From positions 62,001-126,000 of the forward strand of contig NZ_AP023273.1 in assembly GCF_013426735.1 (NCBI RefSeq): a stretch of DNA of 64,000 bases. Direction: 5' to 3'. The position numbers and the translations under genes are program-made. The DNA is from Agrobacterium vitis. Lineage in GTDB: Bacteria; Pseudomonadota; Alphaproteobacteria; Rhizobiales; Rhizobiaceae. Shown here piece after piece: positions 1 to 11,933 of this stretch. The notes beneath the pieces were generated by a model. The model was given only the letters and a program-made list of their open reading frames with translations. It was not told where the DNA came from and made no database searches. The stretch's first letter is position 1; every line of letters begins with the position of its first letter.

Positions 1-1
1 C

Positions 2-874
2 AAGACATTGATCGTTTTTGCCGGAGGCTTGAGCTGTTTTCTGGAAATACAGGACTTCATTCAACGATTGCACTTTCCGGGCCGGATTCTTGGCATGTCC
101 CTGACGCCCTTCGATAACACCAGTCGTGACCCGGCTGTTGTCGAGGATGAAATTCGCACCTGTCTCACAGCCGTTCGAGAGGCGAGCATTCCCGGTCCCT
201 ATTGTTTGATGGGCTATTCCTTCGGCGGAGTTTTGGCGCTTGAACTGGCGAGAGCATTGAAAGACAGTGGCCAGGATGTCGCCTTTCTTGGCCTGATCGA
301 CACACCCCAAAGCGAGTATATCTGGCCGCTAACCGTCTGGTCGCGGTTCATGCTGAAACGCTTGACGCGGCGGCTGAGGACCGCAAAGCCCCGGCTTGAC
401 CCGACCGCCATACCGCCTGACCGGCACACCAGACGTGATGGAGGTCTTCCCATCAGCACCCGATGGACAAAGATGGCCACCCGAGCCGCTGGCATTGCCG
501 CCTATTTCCGCCCATTTCTGTTTCGCTTCCGCGATCCCCGTCACCCCGACTATCCGACGATGGCGCCGCAATGGATCGGTAATTACCCTCCCAGCTATGA
601 TCGAATGGCCCGTCAGCTTTTGAGAATGAAGGGGCTCTACCGGCCACGACTTTATACCGGTCGTTTGACATTCTATCGCGCCCTTGGTGGTTCACCGATT
701 GATTGCGATCCGAAGACCATATGGGAGGCTTTCTTGCCGGGCGCCGAGTGGATCGACATGCGCGGCAATCACCAGAGTATCGTGATTGGCCGCAATGCCG
801 AAACACTCGCTCGCGACCTGGATTGGCGGTTGGACGAATGCCTCAGATGTCCTTCAGATCAGTGCGCCAAGTAA
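2..874 (+). CDS. Thioesterase (alpha/beta hydrolase), 3' part only
   Basis: The reading frame is open to the left window edge, so the 5' part is missing; about 290 residues are visible. The first visible residues (KTLIVFAGG) match the usual beginning of the thioesterase domain that releases products from non-ribosomal peptide or polyketide synthases. A GYSFGG motif follows with the nucleophile serine codon at 218-220, and a GNHQSIV segment near the end supplies the likely catalytic histidine. The protein may be the last domain of a large synthetase or a stand-alone thioesterase; the sequence to the left would decide. It ends 214 bases before the SDR gene, which looks like a separate unit. Confidence 0.75.
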   Translation, partial: KTLIVFAGGLSCFLEIQDFIQRLHFPGRILGMSLTPFDNTSRDPAVVEDEIRTCLTAVREASIPGPYCLMGYSFGGVLALELARALKDSGQDVAFLGLIDTPQSEYIWPLTVWSRFMLKRLTRRLRTAKPRLDPTAIPPDRHTRRDGGLPISTRWTKMATRAAGIAAYFRPFLFRFRDPRHPDYPTMAPQWIGNYPPSYDRMARQLLRMKGLYRPRLYTGRLTFYRALGGSPIDCDPKTIWEAFLPGAEWIDMRGNHQSIVIGRNAETLARDLDWRLDECLRCPSDQCAK

Positions 875-876
875 GC

Positions 877-905
877 TTGACCTTACACCGTCCAGCGACC
901 TATAG
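877..905 (+). promoter_or_regulatory. Putative sigma-70 promoter for the SDR/FAH operon
   Basis: TTGACC at 877-882 and CTATAG at 900-905 are separated by 17 bases, close to the alphaproteobacterial consensus. They sit just after the thioesterase stop codon and about 180 bases upstream of the SDR start. This is a pattern match only. Confidence 0.35.
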
Positions 906-1088
906 TTCATCGCGCATTCCCCGTAATGCATTATTTATACATTACAATTTCCCCTTGAAATGGAAGAGGATCAGGCGGAAATTCTGCAATAATCCGGTGG
1001 TATCGATAGGAAGACGAGTGGTTCGTGCACCAAAAGCCCAACCCCTTCGTCCCCTTAAAGGCTGCCCGAACCCCAGGAGGAAAACCCA

Positions 1089-1823
1089 ATGTCGTCGTCT
1101 CTTGATCATAAAAAGGTGCTGATAACAGCCGCTGGCCAGGGCATAGGCAGGGCCAGCGCCTTGGCCTTTGCCCGCGCCGGCGCCACGGTCGTCGCCACTG
1201 ACATCAACGAGCAGGCGCTGGCCAGCCTGGAAGCGGAGGCTGGTATCACCACACGCCGGCTCAACGTTTTGAAGGACGACGAGGTCAAGGCGGTGATTGC
1301 CGAAACCGGTCCCTTCGACGTGCTGTTCAATTGCGCTGGTTTCGTTCATGCCGGCTCGGTCCTCGACATGAAGGACGACGAACTGGACTTTGCCTTCGAC
1401 CTCAATGTGCATGCCATGGTGCGCACCATCCGTGCCGTGCTGCCTGCGATGATCGAAAAAGGCGATGGCGCGATCATCAATATGTCTTCGGTCGCCTCCA
1501 GCGTCAAAGGCGTTGCCAACCGCTGCGCCTATTCGATCACCAAGGCCGCCGTGATCGGCCTGACCAAATCCGTCTCCGCAGAATATGTCGCCAAGGGCAT
1601 CCGCTGTAACGCCATTTGCCCCGGCACGGTGGAAAGCCCTTCGCTTCAGGACAGGCTGAAGGCGCAAGGCGATTATGAAGCGGCCCGCGCCGCCTTCATC
1701 GCCCGCCAGCCGATTGGGCGGATCGGCACGCCGGAAGAGATCGCCGATCTGGCCGTCTATCTGGCTGGCGCCACCTATACGACGGGACAGGCCTATGCCA
1801 TCGACGGCGGCTGGTCGATTTAG
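1089..1823 (+). CDS. SDR family NAD(P)-dependent oxidoreductase
   Basis: A classical short-chain dehydrogenase of 244 residues. Visible hallmarks are the nucleotide-binding TAAGQGIG (residues 13-20), NCAG (81-84), the catalytic serine at 133/134 and YSITK with Tyr148 and Lys152. The start has an AGGAGG ribosome binding site. It resembles the SDRs annotated as 2-keto-3-deoxy-L-fuconate dehydrogenase, and the next gene, 44 bases downstream, encodes the FAH-family enzyme that often accompanies it in the non-phosphorylating L-fucose pathway. The family is certain; the substrate is inferred from this pairing, and no sugar transporter or dehydratase is nearby to confirm it. Confidence 0.85.
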   Translation: MSSSLDHKKVLITAAGQGIGRASALAFARAGATVVATDINEQALASLEAEAGITTRRLNVLKDDEVKAVIAETGPFDVLFNCAGFVHAGSVLDMKDDELDFAFDLNVHAMVRTIRAVLPAMIEKGDGAIINMSSVASSVKGVANRCAYSITKAAVIGLTKSVSAEYVAKGIRCNAICPGTVESPSLQDRLKAQGDYEAARAAFIARQPIGRIGTPEEIADLAVYLAGATYTTGQAYAIDGGWSI

Positions 1824-1867
1824 GGCATTTCCAAGAAAATACTTCGAAACATGAAAGGAAACATCCG

Positions 1868-2710
1868 ATGAAACTGATGCGCGTTGGCCCGATTGGCCAG
1901 GAAAAACCAGCCCTTCTCGATAGCGATGGCAAAATCCGCGATCTCTCCGCCCATGTCACCGATATCGGCGGCGCGGCGATTTCGCCGGAGGGGCTGTCGC
2001 AACTGGCAGCGCTCAATCCCGCAACGCTGCCGGAACTTGCGCCCGGCAGGATCGGCGCCTGCGTATCCGGCACCGGCAAGTTCATCTGCATCGGCCTCAA
2101 CTATTCCGACCATGCCGCAGAGACAGGAGCAACCGTTCCGCCCGAACCGGTGATCTTCATGAAGGCGACTTCAGCGATTTGCGGTCCTAATGACGAGGTA
2201 TTGATCCCCCGCGGTTCGGAAAAAACCGATTGGGAAGTCGAACTTGGCGTCGTCATCGGCAAGACGGCGAAATATGTGTCCGAGGCAGATGCCATGGACT
2301 ATGTCGCAGGCTACTGCGTTTCCCATGACGTGTCCGAGCGCGCCTTCCAGACCGAACGGGCCGGTCAATGGACCAAGGGTAAATCCTGCGACACATTCGG
2401 CCCGATCGGCCCCTGGCTGGTCACCAAGGACGAGATTGCCGATCCACAGAACCTGAAAATGTGGCTGACCGTCAATGGCGAGACCATGCAGGACGGCTCC
2501 TCCAAGACCATGGTCTACGGCGTCGCCTTTCTCGTGTCCTATCTCAGCCAGTTCATGAGCCTGCATCCCGGCGATGTTATTTCCACCGGCACGCCGCCCG
2601 GCGTCGGCCTGGGCATGAAACCACCACGCTTCCTGAAGGCTGGCGATGTGGTTGAGCTGGGCATCGAAGGTCTCGGCACCCAGAAACAGGCATTCATCGC
2701 CGATATCTAG
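1868..2710 (+). CDS. Fumarylacetoacetate hydrolase family protein
   Basis: This 280-residue protein has the FAH fold: a short N-terminal domain, then ICIGLNY (about 73-79) and the metal-binding acidic residues Glu123 and Glu125 in DWEVELG and Asp154 in SHDVSER. Relatives are variously named ureidoglycolate lyase or 2,4-diketo-3-deoxy-L-fuconate hydrolase. Its place directly behind an SDR, with an AAGGAAA ribosome binding site, favours cleavage of a diketo sugar acid made by that dehydrogenase. That role is inference; an acylpyruvate hydrolase is another possibility. Confidence 0.85.
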   Translation: MKLMRVGPIGQEKPALLDSDGKIRDLSAHVTDIGGAAISPEGLSQLAALNPATLPELAPGRIGACVSGTGKFICIGLNYSDHAAETGATVPPEPVIFMKATSAICGPNDEVLIPRGSEKTDWEVELGVVIGKTAKYVSEADAMDYVAGYCVSHDVSERAFQTERAGQWTKGKSCDTFGPIGPWLVTKDEIADPQNLKMWLTVNGETMQDGSSKTMVYGVAFLVSYLSQFMSLHPGDVISTGTPPGVGLGMKPPRFLKAGDVVELGIEGLGTQKQAFIADI

Positions 2711-2779
2711 GGTTTTGTGGTCCTTGCAACCTCGTGGTTCGGTGCGAATCACCACAGGCTTGCCGTCAGCAGTATATCG

Positions 2780-2804
2780 GCCTCGGCAATAAAAATGCCG
2801 AGGC
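2780..2804. terminator. Hairpin between convergent genes
   Basis: A perfect 9-bp stem (GCCTCGGCA at 2780-2788 with TGCCGAGGC at 2796-2804) encloses a 7-base A/T loop. It lies between the FAH gene and the convergent HlyD gene, where a bidirectional terminator is expected. There is no clear T tract on either side, so termination is uncertain. Confidence 0.45.
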
Positions 2805-2881
2805 TCAAGATATCAGAGGTCGCTGCGGCTTACTGGATAATGACGCAAACCGGAATCGGTTGAAGGAACTATGCAGTATCG

Positions 2882-3763
2882 CTACTTCTGACCAGCCTGC
2901 GCTTCCGGTTGGATGTCCACTGTGGCCGTCAGGCCCGAGATCAGCCTTGTACCATCAGGCACATTTTCGAGATGAATGCGCACAGGCACGCGCTGCGCCA
3001 ACCGGACCCAGTTGAATGTCGGGGTAATATTGACCAGCAGGCCGGAGCTTGAATCGCGCTCGCGGTCCTGGATGCCGGTCGCCATGCTTTCCACCCGGCC
3101 AGTCAGCACGGTTTTTTGTCCCATGATCCGTACGGAGGCCCGGTCGCCTTCACGAATGCGCTGCAATTTGCTTTCCTCGAAATAGGCCTCGACCCGCAAG
3201 GTATCGGTGTTAACGACAGCCACCGTAGCCGTGCCTCTATTGACGAAATCGCCGACCTGAAGAGAGAAATTGCTCACCGTGCCGTTAACGGTAGATTTGA
3301 CTTCGGTGCGATCCAGATCCAGCTTGGCAACATCGCGGCTGGCAAGGGCCTTGTTATAGGAAGCCTGGGCCTGTTCCTGAGCAGAGACAGCCTTGTCGCG
3401 CGCCTGTGCCGAAGCGGAATCGCCAAGCCGCTCTTCACGTTGGCGTTCGCGGACAGCCTCATCCAGCGAGGATTTCGCCTGATCGAGATCGGCCTGCGCC
3501 TGCTCCAGCGCCAGTTCGAACCGTTTTGCATCGACCTTGAACAGAACATCGCCCTTACGCACGGTCCCGTTGTCCTTCGCCAGCACCTCGCTGACGGGGC
3601 CGGTGACATCAGGGGCAATCTCAGCGACATCGGCGCGAACCCGCCCGTCGCGCGTCCACGGCTCTTCCATATAATAGACCCAGAGGTGATAGCCGGCAAA
3701 AAGCGCGGCAACAACGACAACCAGGGTTACAACAACCCTACCGAGAGATTTCAACATCGTCAT
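2882..3763 (-). CDS. HlyD-family periplasmic adaptor of an AaeAB-like efflux system
   Basis: This adaptor of about 293 residues has one N-terminal membrane helix (LGRVVVTLVVVVAALFAGYHLW), then a split biotinyl-lipoyl domain around a coiled coil rich in Ala, Gln and Glu (roughly 75-145), then a beta-barrel region. I chose the start at 3763 because its ATG overlaps the stop codon of the preceding DUF1656 gene (ATGA) and the helix follows at once; the longer upstream frame has no such signal. Together with the FUSC protein it should form an efflux pump for aromatic acids or similar small molecules across the envelope. Confidence 0.88.
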   Translation of the reverse strand: MTMLKSLGRVVVTLVVVVAALFAGYHLWVYYMEEPWTRDGRVRADVAEIAPDVTGPVSEVLAKDNGTVRKGDVLFKVDAKRFELALEQAQADLDQAKSSLDEAVRERQREERLGDSASAQARDKAVSAQEQAQASYNKALASRDVAKLDLDRTEVKSTVNGTVSNFSLQVGDFVNRGTATVAVVNTDTLRVEAYFEESKLQRIREGDRASVRIMGQKTVLTGRVESMATGIQDRERDSSSGLLVNITPTFNWVRLAQRVPVRIHLENVPDGTRLISGLTATVDIQPEAQAGQK

Positions 3764-3969
3764 GAGACAAACCAGCGTGTTAGAAAGGAAAGACCTGCCG
3801 TCAGCAGGACAAAGAGTGCAACATCGAAAAGCCCACGATGCCAGATGAGCCCATAGGCGCCCATCCAGGCCAGCAGCTTGCGGATCACCATGCTGATCAG
3901 CAACGCGATCAGCATCACCACGAAAAGGCGCGGGATATAGACGCCATAAATATCGAATTCGGTCGGCAT
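3760..3969 (-). CDS. DUF1656 small membrane protein (AaeX-like)
   Basis: A 69-residue protein with two predicted membrane helices (about 13-31 and 47-65), matching the DUF1656/AaeX family that sits between FUSC and HlyD genes in aromatic-acid efflux operons. It starts 5 bases after the FUSC stop codon and overlaps the adaptor start by 4 bases, so the three genes are almost certainly co-translated. Its exact role in the pump is not known. Confidence 0.85.
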   Translation of the reverse strand: MPTEFDIYGVYIPRLFVVMLIALLISMVIRKLLAWMGAYGLIWHRGLFDVALFVLLTAGLSFLTRWFVS

Positions 3970-3974
3970 TGACG

Positions 3975-6050
3975 TTACTCTGCTGCGAAAGAAAGTTGGT
4001 GGGGGCCGGACTGCAAATCACCAGCCTGCGGGGAAAGGCTTGGCGGTGGCGATTGACCAAACAGCACGCGCCTGAGGCCGACCAACGCGTCGGTCACACG
4101 GCGCCCGACATCGCCCTCGTTGCGCATGACCGTCTCGAGCGCCCGGTCGATGGTGTCCTGCAATTGCGGCTGCGCCGACCCTGACCCACCAAGCTTCAAC
4201 CGACGCCGATAATGGTCTGCAATGCCAGCCAGAACCTGTGAGATGAGCGTGCCGCTTTCCTGCCCAAGCGACGACCGCTGTTGTTGCAGCGTCACCACGT
4301 TGAACCCAAGCCGGACATCGGCAAAGCCATCGACATCGCCGAGATCGCGCACATTCAATGCCGCCAACCGCGGGACAAGCTGCCCAAGCCGGTCGAGACT
4401 GCGGCTGGAAAGGCGGTCAACATCTCCCGACCGTGATCCGGAAGCCGTTTCGGCAAGATCGCGCCATCCCGACTTCATCAGTCGGCGAGCCGCCAGTTCA
4501 GCCCCGAAAGGCTGTGCAACGGTGACCCAGAGCTGGGCGAAACCGAGGCCGAGCAAGGTCGCCAGCCCGCCATTGGCAAAGCTGGTCAGATCGGCGGAAT
4601 ACTGGTCCTGAATGGCGATCAGCGTGGCGCTGTTGACCGCCAGCAGCATGAAAAACATCCCCATTTGCGGATTGCTCATCTTCAAGCCTATGAACAGGAA
4701 CATCGGCGCCAACGTCAGTACCAGCATTTCGAAGGACGTGACGACCGGAAGAATGGCAAAGAGATAGACAAAGGCCACCACAATCGACAGGGCCGTCCAG
4801 ATCAGCATTTTGCGGATCATCGGCGCAGGCCGGTCCTGGGCTGCGAAAAACGAGCAGGAAACCGCGACCATGGAAACGAAACTCGCGCCCTGGCTCCAAC
4901 CGCTGGCAATCCAGAATGCGCAGGCCAACAGAATGCCCACCACCACGACGGCCACTTTCATGGCCAGCAGTGCATGGTCGAAATGCCGTGAGCCTGCCAA
5001 GATACGTCGCGTGTGCAGGAGCGGCAAAGTCTCCGCCGCATGGCCACCGCTGGCGATGTGATCGCGCAGCGTCAGGCAATCCTGCCAGAGTTCGACGACA
5101 TCCTTCAGCCGGGTCAGCAGGCTCGACATGACGAGGCCGTCCCAGCCATGCGGCTTATCTTGCGTCTGCAAGGCGTCGATCCGCCCCAGCAGGCTGGCAC
5201 CCGCCTTTTCCGTTTCGACCCCACCGCCAAGCTTGAACCAATCGGCGACATCATGGAGAAGGGCGATGAGGGTGTCATCCAGACCGGATTGCTGTTTGAT
5301 CGCGTGCAGGCGGTCTGCCAGCGAGGAAAACACTGGCAGTAGCATCAAAAGCCGGCCGCGAAGCTCCCGCGCCTGACCAACGACATCCTTTGTTCCCGGA
5401 TCATAACTCAACTGACTGATCATCAGGTCAAGACTGGACACATCAGAGGCCAATTGCTGGCGTTTCAGCGGCGTGGACGGTGTCGCACCTTCGCCGCGTA
5501 AGATATCTTCGGCCCAGGCACCAGCATCGGCCAGCCAGACATTGATCCTGTCCCCAAACAAGCGACCGATGCTGGAGGGAAACACTACTTGATTGACAAG
5601 CGTGGCGCATAGAATGCCCAGGGTAATTTCCTCGGACCGCGCCAGCGCAACATCGAAAACGCCGCCGGGATCACTGACGCTGGGCAAGGCAATCAGCGGC
5701 AGCGTGTAACCGGCCAGCATGAAAACATAGGCACGCGCCGAACGGTCCAACATCGACAAAAACAACAGCGTTCCGGTCCAAAGCGCCACGACCAGAGATA
5801 AAAGCTCCGGCGCATTGACGAAAACCGGCACGAACAAAACCGCAGCGCTTGCACCCAGAAGCGTTCCAAGCACGCGGTATAGCGCCTTGGACTTGGTGGC
5901 ACCCGCAAAAGGATTGGAAACAATATAGACAGCCGAAACAGCCCAATAGGGGCGCGACAGATCAAACATCAGGGCAAGATAAAGGGCCAGCATGGCAGCC
6001 GCAAAAGCCTTGCCGGAAAACACCCAGTCTCTCCAGGTTGGTGCGACCAT
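3975..6050 (-). CDS. FUSC family transporter (AaeB-like)
   Basis: A 691-residue inner membrane protein with the two-block layout of the FUSC/aromatic acid exporter family: a first cluster of helices (about 15-160), a cytoplasmic stretch (about 165-350) and a second cluster (about 370-530), then a soluble tail. It is the likely transport subunit, working with the HlyD adaptor two genes downstream. It begins 4 bases after the MarR stop codon, so regulator and pump form one transcript on the minus strand. The substrate cannot be read from the sequence. Confidence 0.87.
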   Translation of the reverse strand: MVAPTWRDWVFSGKAFAAAMLALYLALMFDLSRPYWAVSAVYIVSNPFAGATKSKALYRVLGTLLGASAAVLFVPVFVNAPELLSLVVALWTGTLLFLSMLDRSARAYVFMLAGYTLPLIALPSVSDPGGVFDVALARSEEITLGILCATLVNQVVFPSSIGRLFGDRINVWLADAGAWAEDILRGEGATPSTPLKRQQLASDVSSLDLMISQLSYDPGTKDVVGQARELRGRLLMLLPVFSSLADRLHAIKQQSGLDDTLIALLHDVADWFKLGGGVETEKAGASLLGRIDALQTQDKPHGWDGLVMSSLLTRLKDVVELWQDCLTLRDHIASGGHAAETLPLLHTRRILAGSRHFDHALLAMKVAVVVVGILLACAFWIASGWSQGASFVSMVAVSCSFFAAQDRPAPMIRKMLIWTALSIVVAFVYLFAILPVVTSFEMLVLTLAPMFLFIGLKMSNPQMGMFFMLLAVNSATLIAIQDQYSADLTSFANGGLATLLGLGFAQLWVTVAQPFGAELAARRLMKSGWRDLAETASGSRSGDVDRLSSRSLDRLGQLVPRLAALNVRDLGDVDGFADVRLGFNVVTLQQQRSSLGQESGTLISQVLAGIADHYRRRLKLGGSGSAQPQLQDTIDRALETVMRNEGDVGRRVTDALVGLRRVLFGQSPPPSLSPQAGDLQSGPHQLSFAAE

Positions 6051-6054
6051 CGAC

Positions 6055-6519
6055 CTAGTCCTTCTTGTCCCGGCTCACCCGCAGATCGACGCAGCGCTGC
6101 TGGAACTCCATCAAAACGCGCAGAGTGGTTTCTAGATCCGCTTGGGAAATTCCTTCGAAGACCCCTGCCCTTTCCTCGTCCAGCACCGCTTCTATCCGTG
6201 CTGCCATGCGCGTGCCTTCCGGCGTCAGCCAAAGGCCCTTGGCCCGTCTGTCGGTGGGATCGTCCTTGCGCATGACCATTCCCGAGGATTCAAGCTGATC
6301 CAGCAGCCGCACCAGCGAAGGCCCTTCAATGCCGACATGTTCGGCAAGGCTGATCTGGCGAATACCGCCCCCCAGGCGTCCGATCCACACCAAAGGCGAA
6401 GCGCAAGCCTCGGAAATTCCATGCTCGGCCAGGATCACATCGATCGTCCGGCGCCAGAGGCGCGCGGCCGAAAACAGCTGACTGGTCAAACGTCTGCGGG
6501 TGTCGAGATCATTGTTCAT
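6055..6519 (-). CDS. MarR family transcriptional regulator
   Basis: A 154-residue MarR protein with a winged helix-turn-helix (about 55-100, including SLAEHVGIEGPSLVRLLDQLE) and the typical DPTDRRAKGLWLT wing. It is the first gene of the efflux operon and so probably represses it, with relief by an aromatic ligand, as in comparable MarR-pump operons. The ligand is unknown. Confidence 0.88.
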   Translation of the reverse strand: MNNDLDTRRRLTSQLFSAARLWRRTIDVILAEHGISEACASPLVWIGRLGGGIRQISLAEHVGIEGPSLVRLLDQLESSGMVMRKDDPTDRRAKGLWLTPEGTRMAARIEAVLDEERAGVFEGISQADLETTLRVLMEFQQRCVDLRVSRDKKD

Positions 6520-6544
6520 GACCTCTAAATAGCACGGATATAAT

Positions 6545-6558
6545 TAGTATTCAAACTA
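6545..6558. promoter_or_regulatory. Possible MarR operator
   Basis: An imperfect palindrome (TAGT, six bases, ACTA) lies in an AT-rich stretch 26 bases upstream of the marR start, where an autorepressor would bind. It is short and AT-rich regions give such matches by chance. Confidence 0.3.
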
Positions 6559-6623
6559 TTTTGATAAAAATAATACCCACAACCCTGTGCTTTCCAAAAA
6601 GAGCCCGCGCCTCAAGCGTGGTC

Positions 6624-8762
6624 TTACTGGTTTCGCAACCGGCCCTGCATGAGATTGATGACGGCGCGGGCGGCCTCCAGCACGTTTGTTCCGGGACCGA
6701 AGACGGCTGCGACGCCGTGGTCGAGGAGGAATTGATAGTCCTGTCTTGGGATCACACCGCCAACCACGACGATGATGTTTTCCGCGCCTTTGGCCTTGAG
6801 TGCGGCAACCAGTTGTGGCGCAAGCGTTTTATGGCCTGCCGCCAGCGAGGACATGCCGACGACCTGCACCTTGTGGCTGACGGCCAAATCGGCGGCTTCT
6901 TCCGGCGTTTGGAACAGCGGACCGGCGATGACATCAAAGCCGATATCGCCAAACGCCGAGGAAATGACTTTGGCACCCCGGTCATGGCCATCCTGGCCAA
7001 GCTTGGCCACCATGATCTTTGGCTTGCCCCCCAGCACTGTGGCAAAATCCGATAACTGACCGACAAGCGTCTGATATTCGGGGTCGTCCTGATAGCGGTC
7101 GCCGTAAACCCTGGATACCACTTTGGGCACGGCGATGTGATCGCCAAACACAGACCGCATGGCATCCGATATTTCGCCCACGGTGGCGCGGGCGCGGGCG
7201 GCATCAACGGCGGCAGCCAAAAGATTGCCCTCTCCGGTTTTGGCAATGCGGGTCAGTTCCTGAAGGCTCGCCTCCACCGCTTTTGCATCCCGGCGGCGCT
7301 TGGTGTCTTCAAGACGCTTGATCTGGCCAAGACGGACAGTGGCATTGTCGATATCGAGAATGTCGATCTCGTCTTCGGTTTCCAGCCGGTATTTGTTGAC
7401 GCCAACGATCACTTCCTCGCGGCGGTCCACAGCCGCCTGGCGGCGGGTGGCGGCCTCCTCGATCAGGCGTTTGGGCAGACCGTCAGCCACCGCCCTGGTC
7501 ATGCCACCCAGACCTTCCACTTCTTCGATCAGCGCCCAGGCCGCATCCGCCAGTTCCTTGGTCAGGCTTTCGACATAGTAAGAGCCAGCCAGCGGATCGA
7601 CCACCTTGGTCACGCCGGTTTCATGCTGCAAGATCAGTTGGGTATTGCGGGCAATGCGCGCGGAGAACTCGGTGGGAAGCGCAATGGCTTCATCAAAGGA
7701 ATTGGTATGCAGCGATTGCGTACCACCCAGCACCGCCGACATCGCCTCAAATGCGGTACGGACAATGTTATTATACGGGTCCTGCTCGGCCAGCGACACG
7801 CCTGACGTTTGGCAATGGGTACGCAGCATCAGCGAGGCAGGTTTTTGGGGGTTAAACTCCTGCATGATCCGGGTCCACAGCAGCCGGGCGGCCCGCAGTT
7901 TTGCCGCTTCCATAAAGAAATTCATACCAATGGCAAAGAAGAACGACAGCCGGCCTGCGAAGGCATCGACATCCAGGCCCTTGGCCAGCGCTGCCCGCAC
8001 ATATTCGCGGCCATCAGCCAGCGTGAAGGCCAATTCCTGCACCAGCGTCGCGCCCGCCTCCTGCATGTGATAGCCGGAGATCGAGATGGAGTTGAACTTC
8101 GGCATCTCCCGGGCGGTGTAGTCGATAATGTCAGCAACAATCCGCATCGAAGGTTCCGGCGGATAGATATAGGTGTTGCGGACCATGAACTCCTTCAGGA
8201 TATCGTTCTGAATGGTGCCCGACAATTTATCCCGCGACACACCCTGTTCTTCGCCCGCCACAATGAAGCTCGCCAATATCGGAATGACCGCGCCATTCAT
8301 CGTCATCGACACCGACATCTGATCAAGCGGAATGCCGTCGAACAGGATTTTCATATCCTCGACACTATCGATCGCCACGCCCGCCTTGCCGACATCGCCC
8401 TCAACACGGGGATGGTCACTGTCATAACCGCGATGCGTGGCTAGATCGAAGGCGACGGAAAGCCCCTTCTGTCCAGCCGCCAGATTGCGCTTGTAAAAGG
8501 CATTGGAGGCTTCCGCCGTGGAAAACCCGGCATATTGGCGAATGGTCCAGGGCCGCCCGGCATACATCGTCGCGCGTGGCCCACGGGTGAAGGGTGCAAA
8601 GCCCGGCAGGCTATCGAGATGGTCCATGCCGGCAAGATCGTCTGCCGTATAAAGCGGCTTGACGGCAATGCCTTCCGGCGTCTGCCAAGTCAGGCTGTCC
8701 GTATTGGCCTTCAACTCCTTTTCGGCAAGCGACTGCCAATCTGCAACCGTCTTCTTCGACAT
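6624..8762 (-). CDS. scpA: Methylmalonyl-CoA mutase
   Basis: A full-length single-subunit methylmalonyl-CoA mutase (712 residues), the adenosylcobalamin enzyme that converts methylmalonyl-CoA to succinyl-CoA. The N-terminal two thirds is the TIM-barrel substrate domain (for example [11 protein letters not shown] near 77-87). The C-terminal domain carries the cobalamin-binding DGHDRG motif at 591-596 with the cobalt ligand His593. It completes the propionyl-CoA route begun by pccA and pccB upstream on the same strand; the epimerase of the pathway is not in the window. A ParDE pair on the opposite strand separates it from pccA, so it probably has its own promoter in 8763-8880. Confidence 0.96.
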   Translation of the reverse strand: MSKKTVADWQSLAEKELKANTDSLTWQTPEGIAVKPLYTADDLAGMDHLDSLPGFAPFTRGPRATMYAGRPWTIRQYAGFSTAEASNAFYKRNLAAGQKGLSVAFDLATHRGYDSDHPRVEGDVGKAGVAIDSVEDMKILFDGIPLDQMSVSMTMNGAVIPILASFIVAGEEQGVSRDKLSGTIQNDILKEFMVRNTYIYPPEPSMRIVADIIDYTAREMPKFNSISISGYHMQEAGATLVQELAFTLADGREYVRAALAKGLDVDAFAGRLSFFFAIGMNFFMEAAKLRAARLLWTRIMQEFNPQKPASLMLRTHCQTSGVSLAEQDPYNNIVRTAFEAMSAVLGGTQSLHTNSFDEAIALPTEFSARIARNTQLILQHETGVTKVVDPLAGSYYVESLTKELADAAWALIEEVEGLGGMTRAVADGLPKRLIEEAATRRQAAVDRREEVIVGVNKYRLETEDEIDILDIDNATVRLGQIKRLEDTKRRRDAKAVEASLQELTRIAKTGEGNLLAAAVDAARARATVGEISDAMRSVFGDHIAVPKVVSRVYGDRYQDDPEYQTLVGQLSDFATVLGGKPKIMVAKLGQDGHDRGAKVISSAFGDIGFDVIAGPLFQTPEEAADLAVSHKVQVVGMSSLAAGHKTLAPQLVAALKAKGAENIIVVVGGVIPRQDYQFLLDHGVAAVFGPGTNVLEAARAVINLMQGRLRNQ

Positions 8763-8880
8763 CGATTAATCCCTCCACCCTTGCAGACGAAAGACGACAT
8801 GAAAGCGCCTCTCCGTTCAGCTTGATTTTAATGCGACTGAGTAGTATTTTTAACAGCTAACTCCTGAGGAGCCTGTCCCC

Positions 8881-9150
8881 ATGTCCGTGAAAGCCTCGGT
8901 TTCCATCTCCGACCAGCAAGACAAATTTGCCCGCAAGCTTGTGGAAGACGGGCGGTATTCAAGCCTGAGCGCCGTCGTGCAGCGAGGTCTTGAGCTGCTG
9001 CGGGAGGAAACAGAGATGAAAGAGGCGGAAGTTCAGGCATTGCGCGCGCTGATCGACGAGCGCAGCAAAGGTCCGTTCCTGAACGCCGAGGAAAGCAGCC
9101 GGACAATCCAGCAGATGATCGCTGCCAAAAAGTCTTTCTATGGCCTTTGA
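8881..9150 (+). CDS. parD: ParD-family antitoxin
   Basis: An 89-residue protein with an N-terminal ribbon-helix-helix (VSISDQQDKFARKLVEDGRY...SLSAVVQRGLELL, about 4-42) and an acidic, flexible C-terminal part, as in ParD/CC2985-type antitoxins. A GAGGAG ribosome binding site precedes the ATG. Its stop overlaps the start of the next gene by 11 bases, the usual antitoxin-first arrangement. It should neutralise ParE and repress its own promoter in the 118-base gap shared with scpA. Confidence 0.88.
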   Translation: MSVKASVSISDQQDKFARKLVEDGRYSSLSAVVQRGLELLREETEMKEAEVQALRALIDERSKGPFLNAEESSRTIQQMIAAKKSFYGL

Positions 9151-9516
9151 TTTGGTGCGGTCTGCCGCCAGCAATCGAGATCTTGACCTGATCTTCGATC
9201 ACCTTGTCGAAGCCTATTTGTCTTTCGGAGACGCGATACAGGAAGCCTTCGATCGCGCCTCGGCGCGTCTTCAAGCGATCGACGATGATTTGAAGGCGCT
9301 GGTCCATGCGCCCTTTCAGGGAACAGTGTTGCCACACATTTCGCTTGACTTGCGCCATGTGACGAAAAACCGTGCGATCATCTATTTCAAAGTGGATGAG
9401 GTTAAAAACCAGGTCCAGATCCTGGCCATCTTTTTCGGCGGGCAGGACCATCAGAGACATATGCTGGCGCGACTGGGTGATGACGCCCGATCTTTGGCCA
9501 AAAGCACATTCGCCCA

Positions 9517-11519
<2,003 letters not shown>

Positions 11520-11523
<4 letters not shown>

Positions 11524-11897
11524 ACCCCTGCCGTGTCATCAAAGGCCTGCGGAAAGTTCTTACGGGCCAGCTTTTCGTTGAGTTTCAGCTTGGCCGTATA
11601 GGAGGTCGGGTCAAAACCCCGCTCCGCAGCCAGAAGCTCCCGGCCAAACAGACGGCACAGCCGCTCGCCATCCAGATTGCCGCGCTCGAACGGTTCCGCG
11701 CCAAAATACTCCCAGAGCGCCCGCACAAAACCGATATCCGCCAAAGCCACGGTCTCGTCCATGGTGCGATGACGCGGCATGGAGGTGAGCTTTGTCACGT
11801 TGGAATTGGCGCGCCGCAGCGTGAACTGCCATTGCGTGCCGAGAAGGCCCGCCGGAAAGCCGCGATGCTTCGGCATCTCAGAGGTTTTGACCATCAT
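11520..11897 (-). CDS. Conserved protein of unknown function, pcc operon paralogue 1
   Basis: I do not recognise this 125-residue protein. It is clearly paralogous to the gene just upstream: both are 125 residues and share KHRGFP, QFT.RRAN, FGAEPFERGNLD, LFGRE, FDP.SY and a terminal FP..FDD, about half the positions by eye. There is no signal peptide or membrane helix, and it is basic at the N-terminus, so it should be cytosolic. It lies between pccB and pccA and overlaps the pccA start by 4 bases, so it is almost certainly co-translated with pccA. Assembly, biotinylation or stability of the carboxylase would be a reasonable guess, but nothing in the sequence shows it. Confidence 0.8.
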
Positions 11898-11933
11898 GCA
11901 GCATCCGGTTGAAACAGAAGAGAAACCATCGCC

